The notes under the pieces: generated by a model | What the model was told of the DNA's origin: nothing | What the model saw: the letters and a program-made list of their open reading frames with translations, nothing else | Database searches by the model: none | Source: Phycisphaerae bacterium | GTDB lineage: Bacteria; Planctomycetota; Phycisphaerae; UBA1845 | Assembly: GCA_029260035.1 (NCBI GenBank) | Contig: JAJDEA010000019.1 | Location: 1 to 51,666, forward strand | Reading direction: 5' to 3' | DNA length: 51,666 nucleotides | Program-made: the position numbers and the translations under genes | Part shown: in pieces, positions 35,101-44,425 of the stretch | Layout: each line of letters starts with the position of its first letter | How positions within the stretch are numbered: the stretch's first letter is position 1

Positions 35101-38100
35101 GCTCAAGACGGATCCTGGCGTCTGTGGATGCGGCGTCGCTGATACAGATACGGATGGCGATACGGTTCCGGATTGCGTCGACCAGTGTGACGGTTCCCCG
35201 GATGTCGATACGGATGGCGATGGGACGCTGGATTGCGACGATGGTTGTCCGGCTGATCCGAACAAAACCGCGCCAGGCGTATGTGGCTGTGGTGTCGCCG
35301 ATACGGATAGTGATAGCGATGGAACGCCAGACTGCAACGATCAATGTGTAGCGGATCCCAATAAGACAGAACCCGGCCAGTGCGGCTGTGGAATTCCCGA
35401 TACGGATACGGATAGCGACGGGACGGCCGATTGTAATGACGGATGCGTGACAGACCCGAACAAAACCTCGCCGGGCGTTTGTGGTTGCGGTACACCGGAT
35501 ACGGATACTGATGGCGATGGTACGCCGGATTGCAACGATGGCTGTGTGACGGATCCAAATAAGACATCGCCGGGACAATGTGGTTGCGGGAATCCGGATA
35601 CGGATACTGATGGCGATGGTACCGCCGATTGCAACGACGGCTGCGTGACAGACCCGAACAAGACCTCGCCGGGCGTTTGCGGCTGTGGCGCGGCGGACAC
35701 GGATACCGACCTTGATGGCACGCCTGACTGCAACGATGGCTGTGTAACCGATCCAAATAAGACTTCGCCTGGCGTTTGTGGTTGTGGCACGCCGGATACA
35801 GATGGCGATCTCGATGGCACGCCTGATTGCAACGACAATTGCCCGACCGACCCGAACAAGACGTCGCCGGGTGCATGTGGCTGTGGTGTAGCCGACACCG
35901 ATACGGATGGCGACGGCACGGCAGATTGCAATGACGGTTGTATAAACGATCCAAATAAGACTTCGCCCGGTGTTTGCGGTTGTGGCACGCCGGACACGGA
36001 TTCGGATGGAGACGGAACGCCTAATTGTAACGATGGCTGCGTCAATGATCCAAACAAAACAGCGCCTGGTGTTTGTGGGTGTGGTGTGGCTGACACCGAT
36101 TCAGATGGAGATGGAACGGCGAACTGCGTCGATGATTGTCCGAATGATCCCAATAAGGTTGCCGCGGGTATTTGTGGGTGTGGTGTTGCGGATACCGATT
36201 CAGATGGCGACGGCACGGCGAATTGCGACGACGGATGTGAGAATGATCCGAACAAGACCTCGCCGGGCGTCTGCGGTTGCGGCACGCCGGATACAGACAC
36301 CGACTTGGATGGAACGCCTGACTGCAATGATGGCTGTGAGTCGGACCCAAACAAGACGACACCGGGCATTTGCGGATGCGGCACGCCTGATACGGATACC
36401 GATCTTGATGGCACACCGGATTGCAATGACGGCTGCCCCAACGATCCTAACAAGGTAGTGCCGGGCATTTGCGGCTGCGGCACGGCAGACACGGATACGG
36501 ACCTCGATGGTACAGCGGACTGCAATGACAGCTGCCCCAATGATCCGAACAAGACGGCGCCCGGCCAATGTGGTTGCGGTAACCCCGACACCGATACGGA
36601 TAGCGATGGTACTGCCGATTGCGTCGATAACTGTCCGAATGATCCCGACAAGACGGAACCCATGACGTGCGGTTGTGGCGTCACTGAGGGAGATGGCGAT
36701 CTCGACGGAACTCCCGATTGTGTCGATGGCTGTCCAATTGACCCCAACAAGACCTCGCCTGGCGTATGTGGATGCGGCGTTTCGGATGTGGATACGGATG
36801 GGGATGGTGTTCCCGACTGCAACGATCAATGCGATGGTTCGCCGGATGTCGATACGGATGGCGACGGCGTGCTCGACTGCAATGACGAGTGTCCGCTGGA
36901 TCCGAATAAGACTGCTGAGGGAATATGCGGCTGTGGCGTTTCAGACGCCGACCTGGATGGCGATGGCACGCCGGATTGCAACGACATGTGCCCCGCTGAT
37001 CCAAACAAGATCGAGCCGGGACAATGTGGCTGTGGTATCGCGGATACGGATACCGATCTCGACGGCACGGCGGACTGCGTTGATGGATGCCCGACTGACC
37101 CGAACAAGACAGCTCCGGGTGTTTGCGGATGCAATGTGGCAGATAACGACGCCGATGGCGACGGAACTTTCGATTGCGTCGATGGCTGTCCCAATGACCC
37201 GAACAAGACGACGCCGGGCGTTTGTGGCTGTGGTACTCCCGACATCGACAGCGATGGCGACGGGACCTTTGATTGTGTCGATGGTTGTCCCAATGACCCG
37301 GACAAGACGTCGCCCGGTGAATGTGGCTGCGGCACTCCCGATACGGATTCTGATGGCGATGGCACCGCAAACTGCAACGATGGTTGTCCGACTGATCCGA
37401 ACAAGACTTCGCCGGATGTTTGTGGCTGTGGTACGCCGGATACGGATACAGATGGCGATGGCACGCCTGACTGCAACGACGATTGCGTGAACGACCCGAA
37501 CAAGACGTCGCCGGGTGCATGTGGATGTGGTGTAGCCGATACCGATACGGATGGCGATGGCACGCCTGATTGCAACGACGACTGCGTGAACGATCCGAAT
37601 AAGACTTCGCCGGGTGAATGCGGCTGTGGAATTCCCGATACGGATACCGATGGCGATGGTACGGCAGATTGCAATGACGGCTGTGTAAACGATCCAACCA
37701 AAACTTCGCCGGGCGAATGCGGTTGCGGCACGCCCGACACGGATACCGACCTTGACGGCACGCCGGACTGCAACGACGGCTGTCCAACCGATCCGAACAA
37801 GACGTCGCCTGGCGTTTGCGGCTGTGGCACGGCGGATACGGATACCGATCTCGACGGCACGCCCGACTGCAATGATGGGTGCGTGAACGATCCGACGAAG
37901 ACCTCGCCCGGTGTCTGTGGGTGTGGGACGCCGGATACGGATACTGACCTCGACGGCACGCCTGATTGTAATGATGGATGTCCAAACGATCCGAACAAGG
38001 TCGCACCGGGAATTTGTGGTTGTGGCGTAGCTGATACGGATGGTGATGGCGACGGTACGCCGGACTGCAATGATGGCTGTCCGACTGATCCGAACAAGAC

Positions 38101-40324
38101 TTCGCCCGGTGTTTGTGGTTGTGGTACTCCCGACATCGATAGTGATAACGACGGCGTAATGGATTGCATCGATGGTTGTCCAAGCGATCCGCTCAAGACT
38201 GATCCCGGTGTATGCGGATGTGGAATCGCCGATACGGATACCGATGGCGATGGCGTTCCGGATTGTGTAGATCAGTGCGATGGTTCGCCGGATGTTGATT
38301 CGGATGGCGATGGAACGCTGGATTGCGATGACGGATGTCCTGCGGATCCGAACAAGATCACGCCGGGTATTTGTGGGTGTGGAGTGGCTGACACCGATAC
38401 CGATGGTGACGGTACACCGGACTGCAATGACATGTGTCCGACGGATCCGAATAAAACGCAGCCCGGCCAGTGTGGTTGTGGCACGCCGGATACGGATACC
38501 GATCTCGACGGCACGGCGGATTGTATCGATGGTTGTGTGAACGATCCGAACAAGATTGCGCCGGGTATTTGTGGGTGCGGAGTCGCTGACACTGATACCG
38601 ATGGCGATGGTACGGCGGACTGCAATGATGGCTGTCCGAATGATCCGAACAAAACGTCGCCGGGTATTTGCGGTTGCGGCACACCGGATACCGATACCGA
38701 CGGTGATGGAACGGCTGATTGCAACGATGGTTGCCCGAATGACCCGAATAAGATTGCACCGGGCGTTTGTGGTTGCGGTGTTTCGGATACCGATACCGAC
38801 GGAGATGGGACTGCCGACTGCAACGATGGCTGTGTGAACGATCCGAACAAGGTTGCGCCGGGCGTTTGTGGTTGTGGAATTCCTGATACAGATACGGACC
38901 TTGACGGTACGCCCGACTGCAACGATGGCTGTCCGAATGATCCGAACAAAACGTCGCCGGGTATTTGCGGTTGCGGCACGGCGGATACGGACACCGATGG
39001 CGACGGAACACCAGACTGCAATGATGGCTGCCCAAATGATCCGAACAAGACGGAGCCCGGACAGTGTGGCTGTGGTAATCCTGATACCGATACGGATGGC
39101 GACGGGACCGCCGATTGCAATGATGGCTGTCCGAATGATCCGAACAAGGTCGCACCGGGAATTTGCGGTTGCGGCACGGCGGATACGGACACCGATGGCG
39201 ACGGAACACCAGACTGCAATGATGGCTGCCCAAATGATCCGAACAAGGTCGCGCCGGGCGTTTGTGGTTGTGGTACGCCGGATACGGATACCGACCTCGA
39301 CGGTACGCCGGATTGCAATGATGGCTGTCCGAACGATCCGAACAAGATCGCGCCGGGTATTTGCGGTTGCGGCACGCCGGATACGGATACCGACCTAGAT
39401 GGGACGCCGGATTGTAATGATGGATGTCCGAACGACCCGAACAAGATCGCGCCGGGAATCTGCGGCTGTGGCACGCCGGATACGGATACCGACCTTGACG
39501 GCACGCCTGACTGCAATGATGGCTGTCCGAACGATCCGAACAAGATTGCGCCGGGTGTTTGTGGTTGCGGCACGCCGGATACGGACACCGACGGCGACGG
39601 TACGCCTGATTGCAACGACGGCTGCCCGAATGACCCGAACAAAGTGACGCCTGGGCAGTGTGGTTGTGGGAACCCGGATACGGACACTGATGGCGATGGT
39701 ACCGCCGACTGCAACGACAATTGTCCGAACGACCCCAATAAGGTTTTCCCGGGCGAGTGCGGTTGCGGAACGCCGGATACTGATACCGATGGCGATGGTA
39801 CCGCAGATTGCAACGACGGCTGTCCAACCGATCCAAATAAGACGGCGCCGGGGCTGTGCGGCTGCGGTACGTCAGACGTCGATACCGACAATGATGGTAC
39901 GCCTGATTGCACAGACCTTTGTCCGAGCGATCCAAACAAGACGACGCCTGGGATTTGCGATTGTGGCGTGAGTGACATCGATAACGACAATGACGGAGTT
40001 GTAGACTGCATCGAGCTTTGTCCGTTCGACCCAGACAAAGTTGTGCCAGGCGTTTGCGGCTGCGGAGTGCCGGACGTCGACCGTGATAATGACGGTGCTG
40101 AGGATTGCATCGACGGCTGTATCTTCGACCCCAACAAGATCGATCCGGGAACCTGCGGATGTGGCTTGCCGGACATCGATGTTAATGGCGATGGAATTGC
40201 GGACTGTGACGCGGGTATCCCGACTGTCTCTGAATGGGGCTTGGTCGTTCTGGCGCTCTTGTTGCTTATTGCTGCAAAGGTGTACTACCGTTCGGAAAGT
40301 GGCGACTACGGCTTGGCTGCGTAA
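32102..40324 (+). CDS. Giant secreted Cys-rich calcium-loop repeat protein with IPTL-CTERM tail
   Basis: This is a 2740-residue exported protein. A signal peptide (about 1-38, LTFLVASLSSIFIASVPAHA) leads into a beta domain resembling DUF4114 (TWALCWDDQDGGGDRDFNDM, about 190-210). Five early repeats (about 220-440) follow, then a second beta domain (about 440-620). The main array has about 61 copies of a 33-residue unit. Each has an Asp-rich calcium loop like thrombospondin type 3 (DTDTDGDGTPDC) and four Cys (DCNDGC and CGCG), giving about 250 Cys. Residues from about 2705 form an IPTL-CTERM signal: IPTVSEWG, a hydrophobic helix (LVVLALLLLIAA), then a short polar tail. It probably forms a long, calcium-stiffened, disulfide-rich surface fibre (inference). 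GGAGGGT precedes the ATG. Confidence 0.95.
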   Translation: MSKGNYCARSAFSPRLVLTFLVASLSSIFIASVPAHADTTAVVPGSPSVQDVLNTIYPAGTTFTRVDDFVGGNPVSEGTVLELIQGANPLTGRTDQTWTDGIVIINAQAKYAGFDHYFGWERDGVHNILFQVTGSGYSVSGGAAGINLTGGPFRWIDDTNPAVWSSDVSLNSDGADHMITYLIEGPTIESTTWALCWDDQDGGGDRDFNDMVIEVTVDGCVNDPTKLTPGICGCGVPDDDSDGDGIADCIDNCPDDPSKSDPEQCGCGESEGDKDGDGTADCNDGCSDDFSKTEPGDCGCGNSDDDSDKGGTGVCGNDVCEPGFGENCLNCPDDCRGKQDGKLSKQYCCGDGAGTNPKGCDYYKCTDHGYECDDGVSDCVDGCPNDPEKTEPGQCGCGVPDTDTDGDGVADCLDGCPNDPDKTEPGTCGCGQPDPCQEESVVLDEDEQGNVCSDTFRPTAPGGPVGFLISARTSIDVNATTDPNASGDTGRVDTSSRGIGVKTQNCGGSSGISGGGGDQDEELIFTLDGPVPAGLIAVELERINFGDDDPIIFISSTSSSGFDYTILEPEIQAAFTSTGSDRGKIAFGSFASLPSGLSIDTFKIRETTGHTWVISVDSAVDCDNGSDGCGDECPNDPNKTEPGVCGCGVPDTDTDGDGTADCNDNCASDPNKTEPGQCGCGTADTDTDSDGTADCNDGCVADPNKTSPGVCGCGTADTDTDGDGTADCNDGCISDPNKTSPGICGCGTPDTDTDSDGTPDCNDGCVSDPNKTSPGVCGCGTADTDTDLDGTPDCNDGCVSDPNKTAPGACGCGTADTDTDGDGTADCNDGCVSDPNKTSPGICGCGTADTDSDGDGTPDCNDGCIGDPNKTSPGVCGCGTPDTDTDSDGTPDCNDGCESDPNKTSPGVCGCGTADTDGDGDGTPDCNDNCPTDPNKTEPGQCGCGTADTDTDSDGTADCNDGCVTDPSKTSPGVCGCGTPDADGDSDGVLDCIDGCPTDPLKTDPGVCGCGVADTDTDGDTVPDCVDQCDGSPDVDTDGDGTLDCDDGCPADPNKTAPGVCGCGVADTDSDSDGTPDCNDQCVADPNKTEPGQCGCGIPDTDTDSDGTADCNDGCVTDPNKTSPGVCGCGTPDTDTDGDGTPDCNDGCVTDPNKTSPGQCGCGNPDTDTDGDGTADCNDGCVTDPNKTSPGVCGCGAADTDTDLDGTPDCNDGCVTDPNKTSPGVCGCGTPDTDGDLDGTPDCNDNCPTDPNKTSPGACGCGVADTDTDGDGTADCNDGCINDPNKTSPGVCGCGTPDTDSDGDGTPNCNDGCVNDPNKTAPGVCGCGVADTDSDGDGTANCVDDCPNDPNKVAAGICGCGVADTDSDGDGTANCDDGCENDPNKTSPGVCGCGTPDTDTDLDGTPDCNDGCESDPNKTTPGICGCGTPDTDTDLDGTPDCNDGCPNDPNKVVPGICGCGTADTDTDLDGTADCNDSCPNDPNKTAPGQCGCGNPDTDTDSDGTADCVDNCPNDPDKTEPMTCGCGVTEGDGDLDGTPDCVDGCPIDPNKTSPGVCGCGVSDVDTDGDGVPDCNDQCDGSPDVDTDGDGVLDCNDECPLDPNKTAEGICGCGVSDADLDGDGTPDCNDMCPADPNKIEPGQCGCGIADTDTDLDGTADCVDGCPTDPNKTAPGVCGCNVADNDADGDGTFDCVDGCPNDPNKTTPGVCGCGTPDIDSDGDGTFDCVDGCPNDPDKTSPGECGCGTPDTDSDGDGTANCNDGCPTDPNKTSPDVCGCGTPDTDTDGDGTPDCNDDCVNDPNKTSPGACGCGVADTDTDGDGTPDCNDDCVNDPNKTSPGECGCGIPDTDTDGDGTADCNDGCVNDPTKTSPGECGCGTPDTDTDLDGTPDCNDGCPTDPNKTSPGVCGCGTADTDTDLDGTPDCNDGCVNDPTKTSPGVCGCGTPDTDTDLDGTPDCNDGCPNDPNKVAPGICGCGVADTDGDGDGTPDCNDGCPTDPNKTSPGVCGCGTPDIDSDNDGVMDCIDGCPSDPLKTDPGVCGCGIADTDTDGDGVPDCVDQCDGSPDVDSDGDGTLDCDDGCPADPNKITPGICGCGVADTDTDGDGTPDCNDMCPTDPNKTQPGQCGCGTPDTDTDLDGTADCIDGCVNDPNKIAPGICGCGVADTDTDGDGTADCNDGCPNDPNKTSPGICGCGTPDTDTDGDGTADCNDGCPNDPNKIAPGVCGCGVSDTDTDGDGTADCNDGCVNDPNKVAPGVCGCGIPDTDTDLDGTPDCNDGCPNDPNKTSPGICGCGTADTDTDGDGTPDCNDGCPNDPNKTEPGQCGCGNPDTDTDGDGTADCNDGCPNDPNKVAPGICGCGTADTDTDGDGTPDCNDGCPNDPNKVAPGVCGCGTPDTDTDLDGTPDCNDGCPNDPNKIAPGICGCGTPDTDTDLDGTPDCNDGCPNDPNKIAPGICGCGTPDTDTDLDGTPDCNDGCPNDPNKIAPGVCGCGTPDTDTDGDGTPDCNDGCPNDPNKVTPGQCGCGNPDTDTDGDGTADCNDNCPNDPNKVFPGECGCGTPDTDTDGDGTADCNDGCPTDPNKTAPGLCGCGTSDVDTDNDGTPDCTDLCPSDPNKTTPGICDCGVSDIDNDNDGVVDCIELCPFDPDKVVPGVCGCGVPDVDRDNDGAEDCIDGCIFDPNKIDPGTCGCGLPDIDVNGDGIADCDAGIPTVSEWGLVVLALLLLIAAKVYYRSESGDYGLAA
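33998..40210 (+). repeat. 99-base coding tandem repeat array, about 61 units
   Basis: The DNA repeats with a 99-base period that matches the 33-residue protein unit. Most units differ at a few positions, chiefly third bases and at the variable residues after DPNK and after CGCG. Three units carry the same extra 60 bases (protein segment beginning DGSPDVD), at about 35190, 36831 and 38279. They are spaced by about 16 and 14 units, which points to block duplication on top of single-unit turnover. It is coding throughout and has no spacers, so it is not a CRISPR array. Confidence 0.95.
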
Positions 40325-40512
40325 TTCGATTGGAATTCAAGTAAGGTGTCGAGTCTTTGGCGCCGTAGAGAGACGCCTGTTGGCTATTTCGTGCAAGGGG
40401 ATAACGACCCCTGGTAGTTTCCAGTTGTTGCTGGTAGGTTGCGCGAGAGTCGTTGTGCGGCTTCTGCAAAGGCCATGTATGTGACGCTCCGGCCTATTTT
40501 GTAGTCGATTGG
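40325..40512. other. Convergent spacer between the giant gene and purQ
   Basis: AGGGG (40397-40401) can pair with CCCCT (40409-40413), and two overlapping CTGG/CCAG hairpins follow at about 40412-40437. None has a clear T run. They may serve as weak terminators for either convergent gene. Confidence 0.35.
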
Positions 40513-41334
40513 TTACCGTCCCCAGTAGGACATTGCGTTCAAGAACACTTGAAGCCCATCGGGTGTGCCTTGCTTTCTTCCGGTCCATTGTGGATGGTGC
40601 GTGGGAGCGAAGTTGCGATCCGGGTGGGGCATGAGGCCAAGAACCCGTCCTGTTTCATCACAAAGTCCGGCGATTCCCGCCCAACTTCCGTTTGGATTCG
40701 CCGGGTAGGTGTCGTGCCGGTTCTCCATATCTACATATCGAAGCGCCACAAGACCTTTCTCTGAGAGCGATTCAGCACTTTGCTCAGACGCGGTTACAAC
40801 TCGCCCTTCCGCGTGTTCGACGGGCATCTCCAGGTATACTGGCTTTGTCAGACGGAAGTTTCGTTTTGAGCTTGCCGACTCTTGGGTAAGATCGGGGGTT
40901 AGGAATGCGCAGCGAGTCGTGGCGACTTCCATGCGTACCCACCGAGCCTCGAATTTTGCGGACTCGTTGAATGTGACCGTAACCTGGCCCGATTCGACGT
41001 CGCCTCCGGGCAGCAGCCCGGTCTTGACCAAGACCTGAAACCCGTTGCATATTCCCAAGATGCCTCCGCCGCGATCGATCAAAGCCTTCATGGGGGCTTC
41101 AAGAGCGGACGCAATGCTTTGTGCAAGAATGGTTCCGGCGGCGATGTCATCGCCATAGCTGAACCCGCCGGGAATCGTCACGATTTGAAAATCATCCAGG
41201 ATTGATGGATTGTTGGCGAGTTCATTGATGTGTACGAGTGACGGATTGGCGCCAACGAGCTGCCAGCAGTGCATAACTTCTTCATCGCAGTTAATGCCTG
41301 CGGCACGGATCACGAGTATACGAACCGGTTTCAT
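40513..41334 (-). CDS. purQ: Phosphoribosylformylglycinamidine synthase, glutamine amidotransferase subunit
   Basis: This 273-residue subunit hydrolyses glutamine and passes ammonia to PurL for the fourth step of purine synthesis. It is a class I (triad) amidotransferase. The nucleophile Cys is in GILGICNGFQVL, oxyanion-forming residues lie near IPGGFSYGDDIAAGTILA, and the triad His and Glu are near LGLMPHPDRNFAP. The N-terminus MKPVRILVIRAAGINCDEE fits the family. It is four bases downstream of purL, so the two are cotranscribed and the subunits form one complex. The length is slightly over that of minimal PurQ, close to the long PurQ found with PurS-fused PurL. Confidence 0.95.
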   Translation of the reverse strand: MKPVRILVIRAAGINCDEEVMHCWQLVGANPSLVHINELANNPSILDDFQIVTIPGGFSYGDDIAAGTILAQSIASALEAPMKALIDRGGGILGICNGFQVLVKTGLLPGGDVESGQVTVTFNESAKFEARWVRMEVATTRCAFLTPDLTQESASSKRNFRLTKPVYLEMPVEHAEGRVVTASEQSAESLSEKGLVALRYVDMENRHDTYPANPNGSWAGIAGLCDETGRVLGLMPHPDRNFAPTHHPQWTGRKQGTPDGLQVFLNAMSYWGR

Positions 41335-41338
41335 GGGG

Positions 41339-44269
41339 TTACCGTCCCCCCCGTTGCAGCGGCTCGCGCCAAGCCTGGGAAAGTTCGCACACTTCCGCGT
41401 TTATGAATTCTGAACCATCTCGATGAATCGTCAGCTTGCTATCTGTACATACTCTTCCAATGATCGGAAAGCCGGATTGTTCAGCGTCTTTCAACGGCAT
41501 TTCAAGCAGGTACGTCGTTGAAATCGGATCAAAGAGCGAATCGGAAAATGTGTTGCTGGCCACGTCGCATGTAGCTCCCAAGCCGGAAGCGATACACATC
41601 TCTGCGATGGAAACCGCCAATCCTCCGTCACTAACATCATGCGCTGCCGCTACTTTTCCGCTGCAAATCAGCTTGGAGACCTTGTGGTGCAATTCCATAG
41701 CCTCGCGCAAGCCGACCCTGTTGACCGGTGCACTGGCTATCGCGATGCAATGATCGCTTGTCTTGAAATTCATACTGACGCAACGGTTGACATCTTCCAC
41801 AATGGCCACGGCGCTGATAAGCAAAGTAGGCGGTATCGAGATCGTTTTTGGCAAGCCGGTTCGCTTTGCTTCTTCGGGACTCATGGAAAATTCGTTATTT
41901 AGTGAGTCCTTCCCTGAGACGAAGGGCAATCCATAAGCCATTGCGGCGTCATAAGCTCCGCGACAGGCCCGGACCAATGCGCCGAGAGACTCTTCCGAAT
42001 CGACACCAGGCCAGCAGAAATTATCCAAAATGGCAGTCCGACGGGGGTTGCCGCCGACGCAAATCGCGTTGCGAAGCGCTTCATCCACTGCGGCGATAGC
42101 CATCCAATAGGGATCGATGTCGGAAAGTTCGGGGCAAAGTCCACACGCCAGCGCTAAGCCTTGATCAGTGTCATATCGAGGTCGCAACACGGCCGCATCC
42201 GACGGGCCGAATTCCGGGCCGACCAACGGCTTGATGACGCTTCTTCCCTGAACTTCGTGGTCATATTGGCGAATAACCCATTCCTTAGATGCTGTGTTTA
42301 GTTCGGAAAGCTCCGCAAACAGTTGTTCGGTAGGATTCAAGTTGGCTTCGTGTGACCTGCACTTTGCGGCGGTTTCTGTTTTATTCTTCGGTGCCGACCA
42401 TGTGGCGTTTCTGGCGGCTTTGGGTAGCCCTTCATGTAGGAACTGCATGTCCAGTTGGCCGACGATATGTTCATTGTACCGTACTGTGAGCTTCTTGTCG
42501 CTTGTGAACTGGCCGATCGTAGTTGCTTCGACCTCCTCTGCGGCGAATATGGCTAGGAAGTCCTCGAGGTTTTCGGGTGCAACCGCGAAGACCATTCTTT
42601 CCTGCGCTTCCGAAATCCAAATTTCGTCGTAGCGCAATCCCGCGTATTTTAGCGGCACTTTTTCCAGGTCCACACTTGCGCCAGTCAGAATGCCCATTTC
42701 ACCGACTGCGCTGCTCAGTCCGCCCGCACCGCAGTCAGTTACAGCGGTGAACAAGCAGCCGGTTGGATGATCACGCGCGAGGAGCTGTGCATCGAGAACC
42801 TTCTTCTCTTCGATGGCGTTACCGATTTGCACTGCATGAGAGAACTCGTCTGCGTGAGTGTCCGTGAGTTCAGCCGACGAGAACGTAGCACCGTGAATCC
42901 CATCTCGACCGGTTTTTCCGCCAGCTACAACGATAAAATCCCCGGGATTTGGTTGCTTATCAATCTTGTCACGTGGGATAAGGCCAACACAGCCGCAAAA
43001 GACAAGCGGGTTGGCGAGGTATCGCTCGTCAAAATAAATGGCGCCGCCCACTGTTGGGATGCCCATACGGTTGCCGTAATCCCGTACCCCTCCGACAACG
43101 CCCTTGAGAGTGCGGCGGGGGTGGATGACGTCCTTGGGAAGTCGACTTTCGTCGAAATCTGGTGGAGCCAGGCAAAACACATCCATGGATGCAATTGGTT
43201 TGGCACCAAGGCCGCAACCCATGATATCTCGAATACAGCCGCCAATGCCGGTCGCGGCTCCGCCATACGGTTCAATGGCTGATGGGTGGTTGTGTGTCTC
43301 TGCCTTAAACGCGATCCCGTAATCGTCGTCGAACGCAATGACGCCAGCGTTATCTTCAAAAACGGACAAGCACCAATCGCGGTCTAGGTTGAACGTGGCC
43401 GCTGCGATGGTGTCTTTCAAGAGATTGCCAAAGTGAACCTCAACCTGCCCATCCTTGCCGAAGTCGTCGCCCTTGTAATTGATTTCGCTTTTGAACGTCT
43501 TGTGAACGCAGTGTTCCGACCATGTTTGGGCCAGGCTCTCCAGTTCGAGGTCGGTTGGGTCGCGATCCAACTTCTGATAATGCTGTTGAATCGTCTGCAT
43601 TTCCGGCAACGAGAGAAACAAGTGCCCCGTGCGCGACAGTTTTTTCAGCTCGTCATCATTGAGGCTGCGCAATGAGACGTGGCGAAGTTCGAAGGGCGCT
43701 ATGCTGGGTGTGGGTAGCTCGCTCGGAAGCGGGTCGTGTCTTTCTAGTCCGTCAATGAACCACCGCTCTACACTGGAATTGGAAAGAATCTGCGATGCGA
43801 TGCGTTCGAGTTCGTTAGCCGATTGTGCTCCGACGATTTCATATCGTCGTCCCGTCTCGACTTTGCTTAGCGACCCCTGGAGATGCGTATGCGTCGCAAG
43901 AAGTTTGCGAGCCGCCTGCAATGCGCTCAGAGCGACCGGGTTCATGACTCCAGGAAGCGGATGTACTTCAATAGTCGGGATGGAGCCTTGCCGCTCAACC
44001 ATGCCGGGACTGACCTCGAATTCTTCTGCTACCGGGTCGGTCAAGAGTACTGCTGCGATGTTCTGGGCGGTCGCAGCATCAAGCTCGCCAGCCAGAAAAT
44101 AGATTTTGCTTGAGTGAACTCGCTCAATGTGGGCAAGGCCCAGCTGGTGAACATCGGTGAGTACGTCGCGGGCGTGTCCGTCCAGCTCCGAAGAGCGCGG
44201 ACGAACCCTCACGCACCAGAGGTGCATTTCGCTAGGTGGTTGTTTTTCCGCGATTCTATGCGTGTCCAT
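41339..44269 (-). CDS. purL: Phosphoribosylformylglycinamidine synthase, PurS-PurL type
   Basis: This 976-residue subunit uses ATP and ammonia to convert FGAR to FGAM. The first 200 residues look like two PurS-type modules in tandem (one from HLWCVRVRPRSSELDGHARD, one from IEVHPLPGVMNPVALSALQA), fused to the PurL catalytic core. Core motifs include LAQTWSEHCVHKTFKSEI, FKAETHNHPSAIEPYGGAAT, GGKTGRDGIHGATFSS and AAHDVSDGGLAVSIAEMC. With PurQ as a separate protein this makes a two-gene enzyme in which PurS is built in. The frame is open to 44386. ATG 44267-44269 gives a sensible N-terminus, although AGGAGG lies 15 bases away, which is longer than usual, so the start is not certain. Confidence 0.95.
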   Translation of the reverse strand: MDTHRIAEKQPPSEMHLWCVRVRPRSSELDGHARDVLTDVHQLGLAHIERVHSSKIYFLAGELDAATAQNIAAVLLTDPVAEEFEVSPGMVERQGSIPTIEVHPLPGVMNPVALSALQAARKLLATHTHLQGSLSKVETGRRYEIVGAQSANELERIASQILSNSSVERWFIDGLERHDPLPSELPTPSIAPFELRHVSLRSLNDDELKKLSRTGHLFLSLPEMQTIQQHYQKLDRDPTDLELESLAQTWSEHCVHKTFKSEINYKGDDFGKDGQVEVHFGNLLKDTIAAATFNLDRDWCLSVFEDNAGVIAFDDDYGIAFKAETHNHPSAIEPYGGAATGIGGCIRDIMGCGLGAKPIASMDVFCLAPPDFDESRLPKDVIHPRRTLKGVVGGVRDYGNRMGIPTVGGAIYFDERYLANPLVFCGCVGLIPRDKIDKQPNPGDFIVVAGGKTGRDGIHGATFSSAELTDTHADEFSHAVQIGNAIEEKKVLDAQLLARDHPTGCLFTAVTDCGAGGLSSAVGEMGILTGASVDLEKVPLKYAGLRYDEIWISEAQERMVFAVAPENLEDFLAIFAAEEVEATTIGQFTSDKKLTVRYNEHIVGQLDMQFLHEGLPKAARNATWSAPKNKTETAAKCRSHEANLNPTEQLFAELSELNTASKEWVIRQYDHEVQGRSVIKPLVGPEFGPSDAAVLRPRYDTDQGLALACGLCPELSDIDPYWMAIAAVDEALRNAICVGGNPRRTAILDNFCWPGVDSEESLGALVRACRGAYDAAMAYGLPFVSGKDSLNNEFSMSPEEAKRTGLPKTISIPPTLLISAVAIVEDVNRCVSMNFKTSDHCIAIASAPVNRVGLREAMELHHKVSKLICSGKVAAAHDVSDGGLAVSIAEMCIASGLGATCDVASNTFSDSLFDPISTTYLLEMPLKDAEQSGFPIIGRVCTDSKLTIHRDGSEFINAEVCELSQAWREPLQRGGR

Positions 44270-44425
44270 GGATGGATTAGGTGCACCTCCTGTGCATTCG
44301 ACCTTATCGCAAATTTGATTCTTTTGCCACCCCATCATATCGTTCGCGCTAATGACCCAAGTGGACTGACAACTAACATTCCACAATGACGTATGCTTGG
44401 ACTGGTACTATTGGTAAGAAAAATC

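Noticed and set aside
33814..40176. Very long open frames on the minus strand across the giant gene (up to about 630 codons)
   Set aside because: They are mirror images of the 99-base repeats: the constant codon pattern keeps the opposite frames open. They encode monotonous Pro/Ser/Val repeats and have no start signals.
33998..40210. Tandem repeats as a possible CRISPR array
   Set aside because: The repeats are 99 bases, contiguous, in frame, and encode a clear protein module. There are no unique spacers and no cas genes.
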